Assembly (NCBI GenBank): GCA_002433675.1
Contig: DJIP01000395.1
Location: 1 to 20,570, forward strand
Source: Halomonas halophila
Lineage (GTDB): Bacteria > Pseudomonadota > Gammaproteobacteria > Pseudomonadales > Halomonadaceae
Direction: 5' to 3'
DNA: 20,570 nt
Part shown: positions 15,296 through 20,570 of the stretch, piece after piece
How the letters are laid out: every line of letters begins with the position of its first letter
How positions within the stretch are numbered: the first letter of the stretch is position 1
Program-made: the position numbers and the translations under genes
Notes under the pieces: generated by a model
Seen by the model: the letters and a program-made list of their open reading frames with translations, nothing else
Database searches by the model: none
What the model was told of the DNA's origin: nothing

Positions 15296-16636
15296 TCACA
15301 GGCTGGAGATAAACACCACCGTCACACCGATGGGCGCCACGAAGCGGGTCAACAACACCCACAAGGTTTCCTTGCCACCGGACAGGCCGAGGTCTTCGGC
15401 CACGCCTTCGCGGTTGAGGAACCAGCCCGCGAACAGGATGGCGCCAAGACCGGTCAATGGCAGCATGAACTTGCTGGTCAGCTTGTCCAGCAGGTCGAAC
15501 ACCCCGAGTCCGAACAGCACCGGGTCGCTCCACACGTTGAAGGACAGCAGCGCGGCGATACCCAGCGCCCAGGCACCGATGCCGGAGACCACCGCCGATG
15601 CGGAACGCGACAGCGGCGTACGCTCTTCGACAAATTCGACCACCGGCTCAAGCAGCGAAATGGCCGAGGTCAGGGCGGCGAAGGTCAGCAGCAGGAAGAA
15701 CATCAGCCCCAGGATCAGGCCGCCGCCCATATTGCCGAAGGCCAGCGGCAGGGTGACGAAGATCAGGCTCGGGCCGGAAGCCAGGTCGAGCTGGTTGGCG
15801 AATACGATCGGGAAGATCGCCAGGCCAGCGCCGAGTGCGATTACGGTATCCATGATCACCACGGTGCGCGCGGTCTTGATCAGGTCGACCTTCTCGCCGA
15901 GGTAGGAACCGTAGGCGATCATGATGCCCATGCCCAGTGACAGGGTGAAGAAGGCGTGACCCAGTGCTGCCAGTACCACCTCACCAGTGAGCGCCGACCA
16001 GTCCGGGTTGAACAGATAGTTCAACGCCTCACCGAAGTGCCCGGTGGTCATGCCGTAGCCCACCAGCACCACCAGCAGCAGCGCCAGGGCCGGCATCAAC
16101 ACGTTGACCGCGCCTTCCAGGCCCTTGGTCACGCCGCGGGCAACGATACCGATGACCAGCAGCATGAAGATGGAGTGCCACAGCAGCAGCAGACCGGGGC
16201 TTGCCAGCATGCCGCTGAACAAGGCGCCGATACCGTCGGCATCCTGGCCGCTGAAGTCTCCGGTCACGCTGCCGAGGGTGTAGTACAGCGACCAGCCACC
16301 GATCACGCTGTAGAACGACAGGATAAGGAAGGCACCGATGACCCCGGCCACGCCGACCAGGGCCCAGACCTTGGGCTGCCCGGCCTTGGCGGCGACGCTG
16401 GCCATGGCATTGACCGGGTTGCTTTGCCCACGCCGGCCGATCATCCACTCGGTGACCAGGATCGGCAGGCCGATCAGGCCGATGCACAGCAGGTAGACGA
16501 GCACGAAGGCGGCGCCACCGCTCTCACCCACCATGTAGGGAAACTTCCAGATGTTACCAAGCCCGACAGCGGAACCGGTGGCGGCGAGGATAAAGGAAAA
16601 GCGCGATGACCACTGCGCGTGTGTCGTTTTGGACAT
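15296..16636 (-). CDS. Sodium-dependent transporter, neurotransmitter:sodium symporter (SNF/NSS) family
   Basis: A 446-residue inner-membrane symporter with the LeuT fold, driving uptake of an amino acid or related solute with sodium. The NSS signature is at the start: SSRFSFILAATGSAVGLGNIWKFPY (about 10-34), the unwound first helix that binds sodium and substrate, followed by SGGAAFVLVYLLC. Other family features are YSVIGGWSLYY (helix 3), FFTLSLGMGIMIAYGSYL (helix 6) and FFLLLTFAALTSAISLLEP (helix 8, with Thr/Ser sodium ligands). The length and about 11 helices fit the bacterial group typified by Tyt1 and MhsT. AAGGG lies about 7 nt before the ATG. The roughly 300-bp upstream region is non-coding and must hold its promoter. 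The substrate cannot be told from sequence. Confidence 0.92.
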   Translation of the reverse strand: MSKTTHAQWSSRFSFILAATGSAVGLGNIWKFPYMVGESGGAAFVLVYLLCIGLIGLPILVTEWMIGRRGQSNPVNAMASVAAKAGQPKVWALVGVAGVIGAFLILSFYSVIGGWSLYYTLGSVTGDFSGQDADGIGALFSGMLASPGLLLLWHSIFMLLVIGIVARGVTKGLEGAVNVLMPALALLLVVLVGYGMTTGHFGEALNYLFNPDWSALTGEVVLAALGHAFFTLSLGMGIMIAYGSYLGEKVDLIKTARTVVIMDTVIALGAGLAIFPIVFANQLDLASGPSLIFVTLPLAFGNMGGGLILGLMFFLLLTFAALTSAISLLEPVVEFVEERTPLSRSASAVVSGIGAWALGIAALLSFNVWSDPVLFGLGVFDLLDKLTSKFMLPLTGLGAILFAGWFLNREGVAEDLGLSGGKETLWVLLTRFVAPIGVTVVFISSL

Positions 16637-16942
16637 AAATCACCCTTCGGATACGTGTCGTCATCGATCGATCGGATGCAATGACGGCGTTGTGTTTGTA
16701 GTCGCCACGTCCTCGATGGTCCGGGTCACGGAGCCACCGATGTACAAGGGGTCTGACGGATGTCAGCAGGATCACTGCCGGCACAACACTCTTCCCCAGC
16801 GCAGGGTTCGCGCTGGTCGAGACCGGTGGGTCCAGGCGAGTCACCAGCCAAGGATAAGGAGGCGACCGTCTCTGGCCCGTGGCAAGTGACGAACAGCCGA
16901 CAAAACTAGCGTATGACAATAACAAACGCCAGCCAACAATGG
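16637..16942. other. Upstream region of the NSS transporter gene
   Basis: This is about 300 bp with no gene. On the minus strand it should carry the transporter promoter. I looked for a glycine-riboswitch-type leader, since these sometimes precede NSS genes, and did not find the conserved core. A moderately AT-rich patch at about 16905-16940 contains TTGTTA and TTGTCA motifs that could serve as a -35, without a clear -10. Confidence 0.4.
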
Positions 16943-17854
16943 TCAAAGCAGCTGATTCTGCCGATCTCCCGGAAATCCGGGCAGCGCCTGCCACCCCATT
17001 CTATCGGCGACTCTGGCGTACAGGTGTCGGGCCAGCTCCGGGGCCTGGCGATTGTCCGCGGTATGCACAAACAGAAAAGGGGTTTTCCCCTGTTTTATCC
17101 ACAAGCAGAGCTGATTTACCCAGGGGGTGAAATAGTGCTCGTTGGTGCCGCTGTCAAGATGCCCGATGAAACGAATCACAGGAAATTTTGCTGTAGAGAT
17201 CACGTGTAGTGGGCGTCTTGGCTTTTCCGCGCGAGCCTGGATCAATCCCGGATGGACCTCGGGCGGTCCGGAAAACAATGGCCTGACATCCAGCATCACA
17301 CGATTGGCGCCATGACTTATCAACAGGGCGTTGATATCTCTCTCGGCACTCCCCTTGTGGAAAAATTCACTGTGGCGCAGCTCTACCGCGCAGGGTACGT
17401 CCTGTGGCCAATCTCGTAGAACTTCCTCCAGAGCAGGCACCTCCTCAGGACCAAAGTCCCTGGGCAGCTGAATCATCACCGGCCCGAGGCGGTCCTTGAG
17501 TGGACCCAGGGCATCGATGAAGTCGCCCACCTCGGTCTCGACCTGGCGCAACCGCTTCCCATGTGTCAGCGCCTGGGGCAGCTTGAAGCAGAAGCGAAAG
17601 CCCGGTGGCGCCTGACGGGACCAGCCCTCCACCGTCTTTGGCCTGGGAGCCCCGCTGTAGAAGGTGGTATTTCCCTCGACGGCGTTGAATACCGCGGCGT
17701 AGTCATCGAGCCAGCCCTCGCGCCCGGCGTGGGGTGGATAGAGGCCACCACGCCAGTCGGGATTGGCCCACATCGGTAGACCAATGTACATGGGCGGTTG
17801 CGCTGATCGATCGTTCAAGAGGGCGAACTCGACGGTTGTTCGGGGCGCCAGCAT
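16943..17854 (-). CDS. DUF72 (YecE-like) family protein
   Basis: A 303-residue protein of the DUF72 family, predicted to be a TIM-barrel-like cytoplasmic protein whose reaction is not established. Family landmarks are YIGLPMWANPDWRGGLYPP (about 23-41), AVEGNTTFYSGAP (about 58-70), GFRFCFKLPQALTH, LGPVMIQLPRDF, CAVELRHSEFF (about 154-164), VIRFIGHLD and the late PFLFVHTADN. The start is uncertain. The ATG at 17852-17854 follows immediately after a perfect 11-bp inverted repeat and has a poor Shine-Dalgarno. An ATG at 17789-17791 (giving MYIGLPMW) would match the usual family start just as well, yielding 282 residues. It lies downstream of the porin gene on the same strand and may be a separate unit. 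Confidence 0.85.
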   Translation of the reverse strand: MLAPRTTVEFALLNDRSAQPPMYIGLPMWANPDWRGGLYPPHAGREGWLDDYAAVFNAVEGNTTFYSGAPRPKTVEGWSRQAPPGFRFCFKLPQALTHGKRLRQVETEVGDFIDALGPLKDRLGPVMIQLPRDFGPEEVPALEEVLRDWPQDVPCAVELRHSEFFHKGSAERDINALLISHGANRVMLDVRPLFSGPPEVHPGLIQARAEKPRRPLHVISTAKFPVIRFIGHLDSGTNEHYFTPWVNQLCLWIKQGKTPFLFVHTADNRQAPELARHLYARVADRMGWQALPGFPGDRQNQLL

Positions 17855-17855
17855 A

Positions 17856-17892
17856 GCATCGCCCCGCCCGGTGTTACCGAACGGGGCGATGC
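17856..17892 (-). terminator. Inverted repeat between the porin and DUF72 genes
   Basis: GCATCGCCCCG (17856-17866) is exactly complementary to CGGGGCGATGC (17882-17892), with a 15-nt loop. It lies about 100 bp beyond the porin stop and immediately before the farthest DUF72 ATG. It may terminate porin transcription, or it may hide the translation start of the DUF72 gene. No T-tract is present. Confidence 0.45.
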
Positions 17893-17989
17893 TGACAGGC
17901 TGGGATGCGGCGCCGAGCGCAAAAGCTTCCTTCTCCCAGCCAGGGCTCCGTCCGAAAAGTCGACGGGCACAGGGGCTTTTCAGATCCCC

Positions 17990-19294
17990 CTAGAAGTCGT
18001 ACTTGGCAGAGAACTGAACCCTATCCAGGTCGAAGGTATCCCCGTCCACCTCATCCAGATCATAGCGCTGGTACTCCGCCGACAGGGTGGTGTTGGCGAA
18101 GGGCGACCACATCAGGTTGAGAAAGAAGCTGTCGAAGCTGTCGGTGTCATCCCCGGTACCGTTGCTGTCGAGCTCGGTGGCCGAGTAGGCGATGCTCGAG
18201 CGCAGCGTGTCGGTCCAGTAGTGACGATAGATGGCCGAGGCGCCCCAGGACTCCACCATCTTGATCTGGCCGTCCTCTACCTTGGCGTTGGGATAGGCGC
18301 CCAACGCCATGTAGCGTCCCAGGTTGCCGTAGTTGGCCTGCAGCATGAGGTCGTCTTTCTCGAATAAAGGGAAGCGTCCGGTCAGGCTGTAGCCGGCTCC
18401 CCAGCGACTGTCGTCATCCTCGGCGTTATCCAGGCTGAAGCGTCTGACCACGGTGGCAGCCGAAACGTGGCCCCAGTCCTGATCCACATTGACCCGGGCC
18501 ACCATGTCCGGGGTGTCCTGGTCATCATCGCCGTCCTCGGGGTTCTCCACCGCGAACTGCAGGCTGCCCCAGTCCAGCGGATAGGTGTAGCGAAGCTGTG
18601 GCTGGCGCACGAAGATCGAGCCGGTATGGGTACTGAAGGCGTCGAGTTCACCGAGTCCCTTGAGGTCCATGAAGGTCGACCAGTACTGCCCGGCCAGCCA
18701 GTTGCCCCAGCTCAGGTAGGCGTGGCGCAGGCGCGGCGCGTAGGAGTGGGAAACAAACTCATTGGCTTCATCGTCGGCGCCATAGAAGTCCACCTCGATA
18801 AAGGTCTTCATGGTATCGCCCGCCACCGGCGTGCTGGTACCGATATTGAAGCGCGATTCCCGTGCGCTCAGGCTGACGCGGTTGTCGGCATCGTCGTCGG
18901 TGGCGCGCAACAGCCCTGCCGTTACCGTCTCGTTGGCCTTGCCGTCGCTGAGGCCATTGTCGGAGAACGCCGCCTGTGCCTTCACGTAGCCTCCGATGGA
19001 CACCGTGGTGTCGCCCACCAGAAAGTCGCCACTGTCGGTACGCTTGACCACGTTCTCGCTGACGTCGGCGACTTCCTCCTGCATGCTGGCCTGCTGATTG
19101 ATCAGGTTATCGATCTGGGCCTGCTGCTGTTCGACCAATTGCATCGCCGCCTGCTGCTGGGCCTTGAGCTGTTCGATCTGGGCCTTGAGGTCGTTGAGTT
19201 CCTGCATCGACGTCTGTGCCTCCGCCGCGATTGGCATCAGCACACACAGGCCGGTTCCCGTCAGCAAGGCTTTAGTGAATCGCAATCCGCTCAT
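17990..19294 (-). CDS. DcaP-like trimeric outer-membrane porin
   Basis: A 434-residue outer-membrane channel. A Sec signal peptide (about 1-26, ending AAEAQ) is followed by a Gln/Leu-rich coiled coil (about 30-75; ELNDLKAQIEQLKAQQQ) that would form a periplasmic trimer stalk. The beta-barrel then begins with VSIGGYVKAQAAFSD and continues with SARESRFNIGTSTPV, FIEVDFYG, PRLRHAYLSWGNWLAGQYWSTF and FVRQPQLRYTYP. It ends in KYDF, with the terminal Phe used by the barrel assembly machinery. This arrangement matches the DcaP family, linked to uptake of dicarboxylates and other small acids. The many Asp residues fit a halophile. AAGGGGG precedes the ATG. An AT-rich upstream region of about 540 bp should contain its promoter. 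Confidence 0.9.
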   Translation of the reverse strand: MSGLRFTKALLTGTGLCVLMPIAAEAQTSMQELNDLKAQIEQLKAQQQAAMQLVEQQQAQIDNLINQQASMQEEVADVSENVVKRTDSGDFLVGDTTVSIGGYVKAQAAFSDNGLSDGKANETVTAGLLRATDDDADNRVSLSARESRFNIGTSTPVAGDTMKTFIEVDFYGADDEANEFVSHSYAPRLRHAYLSWGNWLAGQYWSTFMDLKGLGELDAFSTHTGSIFVRQPQLRYTYPLDWGSLQFAVENPEDGDDDQDTPDMVARVNVDQDWGHVSAATVVRRFSLDNAEDDDSRWGAGYSLTGRFPLFEKDDLMLQANYGNLGRYMALGAYPNAKVEDGQIKMVESWGASAIYRHYWTDTLRSSIAYSATELDSNGTGDDTDSFDSFFLNLMWSPFANTTLSAEYQRYDLDEVDGDTFDLDRVQFSAKYDF

Positions 19295-19828
19295 CGCCGT
19301 CCCCCTTCATTATCGTTGTCGTGGCGGTCGTCATGGCGGCTGTCGCTGATGTGAATCACCGACGCCTGCACGCTCGTGAATGCAGGCATGACCGGGCAAG
19401 GCTCTCGCTGGAATGGTGGCCACGCATCGCCAAGCGCTTAACTAACGACTATAGAAATGAAGGTTTGAAAACGGTGTTTGATGTTGTGCCCAATAAAGCA
19501 CGCAAAAGAAGCGTTCGAAAAGGCAAAACAATAGAAGGATGTATTACAAATTCATGGCATTAGAACCAAAAAACACGGAAAATTCTGAGTTATATTTTTT
19601 ATAAAGTACCGGTACTGCACATATCGAGAGGCAGTGAATGTGTTCTGTCTCAAAATGTATGGTCAGCCTGGCTCTTGCAACGTGGATCTACGACATTGAC
19701 AAAGTGGGCTTGCTCCAATGTATTCGGCCTCTCGACGGGCACGCATCACTGGCGCCCGACCCTTGATGAGAAAGCGCGCCTACCCGGAGCCTGTCAACAT
19801 AGATGACACATAAAATGGTTCTGGCTCT
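19295..19828. other. AT-rich intergenic region upstream of the porin gene
   Basis: No convincing gene. The minus strand should carry the porin promoter; TATAGT at about 19449-19454 (minus strand) is one possible -10, but no good -35 accompanies it. A 12-bp palindrome AGTACCGGTACT lies at 19605-19616, flanked by a T/A run. A + frame at 19321-19563 has no Shine-Dalgarno and no recognised similarity. The segment at about 19783-19828 may be the outer end of the decayed IS described in the next entry. Confidence 0.4.
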
Positions 19829-19999
19829 TTAACACCCTGCCGCCTGGGGCGCCGTATTCCTCTCGGGATTCAGATTCACTACCTTTGGCAGGCTGAGGTT
19901 TCCGATGTCACCCGACCAACGTTCCGGGTGAAGCTGCTTTGCCGCCTCGAAAACCTCCTGGCGCTGCGCCAGGATACCATTGGCCTCGTAGCTATGACG
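19829..19999 (-). pseudogene. Remnant of an IS3-type transposase, C-terminal end only
   Basis: The minus strand encodes about 56 residues ending in a TAA at 19829-19831. They read RHSYEANGILAQRQ, then EVFEAAKQLHPERWSGDIGN, and VVNLNPER near the end. The block HPERWSG followed by N and, later, V.LNPE is characteristic of the extreme C-terminus of IS3-family OrfB transposases. Nothing of the catalytic DDE domain is present, so only the tail survives. Downstream, the minus strand at about 19783-19828 (containing TGTTGACAGGCTCCG) resembles the terminal sequence of such elements, but I cannot prove an end. It abuts, and slightly overlaps, the end of the BCCT gene. The identification is from remembered family sequence, not from a search. 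Confidence 0.5.
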
Positions 20000-20570
20000 C
20001 TGACTCGGCACGCCGTCGGCGTAACTGACGAAGCTCGCCGTTCAGCGCCTTGATGATGGTGTAGCACATCAGAATCATCACCACCGAGAAGGGGATCGCG
20101 GTAGCCGTGACGCCAGCCTGTAGCGCTGAGAGACCGCCGCCGATCAGCAGCACGATGGCGATCAGGCCTTCCACCGTGGCCCAGAACATGCGCTGAGGGC
20201 GCGGCGCGTCGATCTTGCCGCCGGCGGTGATGGTATCGATTACCAGCGAGCCGGAATCCGACGAGGTGACGAAGAAGATCAGCGCCAGGATGATGCCCAG
20301 GGTCGACATCAGGCCCGACAGCGGCAGTTCGTTGAGCATACCGAACAGCGACAGTTCGGGACTGTAGCTGTCGATCACGTATTCCTTGACCAGGCTGCCG
20401 GCCGGATTGGCGTATAGCTGGTCGAGGGCGGTGGCGCCGAACACGCCCATCCAAATGAAGATGAACAGACTCGGGATCACCAGCACACAGATCACGAACT
20501 CACGCACCGTGCGCCCCCGGGAGACGCGGGCGATAAACATGCCGACGAAAGGCGCCCAGCTGATCCACCA
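19992..20570 (-). CDS. BCCT-family compatible-solute transporter, C-terminal part (5' truncated by window edge)
   Basis: The last 192 codons of a betaine/carnitine/choline-type transporter, open to the right edge of the window. The conserved WWISWAPFVGMFIARVSRG is followed by REFVICVLVIPSLFIFIWMGVFG, the BCCT hallmark FFVTSSDSGSLVIDTITAGG, and a last helix pair (about ATVEGLIAIVLLIGGGLSALQ and AIPFSVVMILMCYTII). These proteins import glycine betaine, choline or similar osmoprotectants, driven by sodium or protons. The cytoplasmic tail after the last helix is short and basic (KALNGELRQLRRRRAESAS). Its TAG stop falls at the edge of a decayed transposase fragment, so the natural tail may have been cut short. 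The substrate is not readable from this part. Confidence 0.92.
   Translation of the reverse strand, partial: WWISWAPFVGMFIARVSRGRTVREFVICVLVIPSLFIFIWMGVFGATALDQLYANPAGSLVKEYVIDSYSPELSLFGMLNELPLSGLMSTLGIILALIFFVTSSDSGSLVIDTITAGGKIDAPRPQRMFWATVEGLIAIVLLIGGGLSALQAGVTATAIPFSVVMILMCYTIIKALNGELRQLRRRRAESAS

Noticed and set aside
16637..16942. Glycine riboswitch or other aptamer before the NSS transporter
   Set aside because: I read the minus strand for the conserved glycine aptamer core and found none. No other known aptamer signature was evident.
19321..19563. 80-codon + frame upstream of the porin gene
   Set aside because: No Shine-Dalgarno, composition changes abruptly halfway through, and no recognisable protein sequence.

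Overview
The window looks like ordinary chromosomal DNA from a GC-rich gammaproteobacterium. The gene content (a long PstA with a soluble insert, a DcaP-like porin, BCCT and NSS transporters, a TakP-like TRAP binding protein, HexR, AqpZ) fits Halomonadaceae (Halomonas or Chromohalobacter type). That assignment is inferred from protein character only. No search was run.

Positions 1-7740 form a phosphate block. The 3' end of phoR lies on the + strand and converges on a minus-strand run. Read in transcription order that run is pstS, pstC, pstA, pstB, phoU, cysZ and ynfA. pstC/pstA overlap by 4 bp and pstA/pstB are nearly contiguous. A clear triple 11-bp PhoB box with a well-placed -10 sits between pstS and pstC, so pstCAB-phoU probably has its own PhoB-dependent promoter. 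PhoR senses limitation through the Pst complex and PhoU, PstSCAB imports phosphate, and PhoU damps PhoR signalling. cysZ (sulfate permease) and ynfA (small membrane protein) lie at the distal end. A 51-bp tandem repeat between them contains the cysZ stop codon in its last, partial copy.

Positions 7740-11200 hold a hotdog thioesterase (+), a 26-bp minisatellite followed by a strong hairpin, a lone TRAP solute-binding protein, and aquaporin Z. Then comes a gene-poor stretch of about 700 bp, much of it AT-rich.

Positions 11200-14900 hold uvrD with a candidate LexA box upstream, a HexR/RpiR-type regulator starting at GTG with a strong Shine-Dalgarno, and a divergent 70-residue basic/acidic protein.

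Positions 14900-20570 hold an NSS-family sodium symporter, a DUF72 protein, a DcaP-like trimeric porin, an AT-rich intergenic stretch, a decayed IS3-type transposase C-terminus, and the C-terminal part of a BCCT transporter that runs off the right edge.

I found no convincing novel multi-gene system. The most interesting items are the PhoB box inside the pst cluster, three independent local tandem expansions (cysZ-ynfA, the pstS leader, and the thioesterase-TRAP gap), the LexA-like site at uvrD, and the BCCT/IS-remnant junction.
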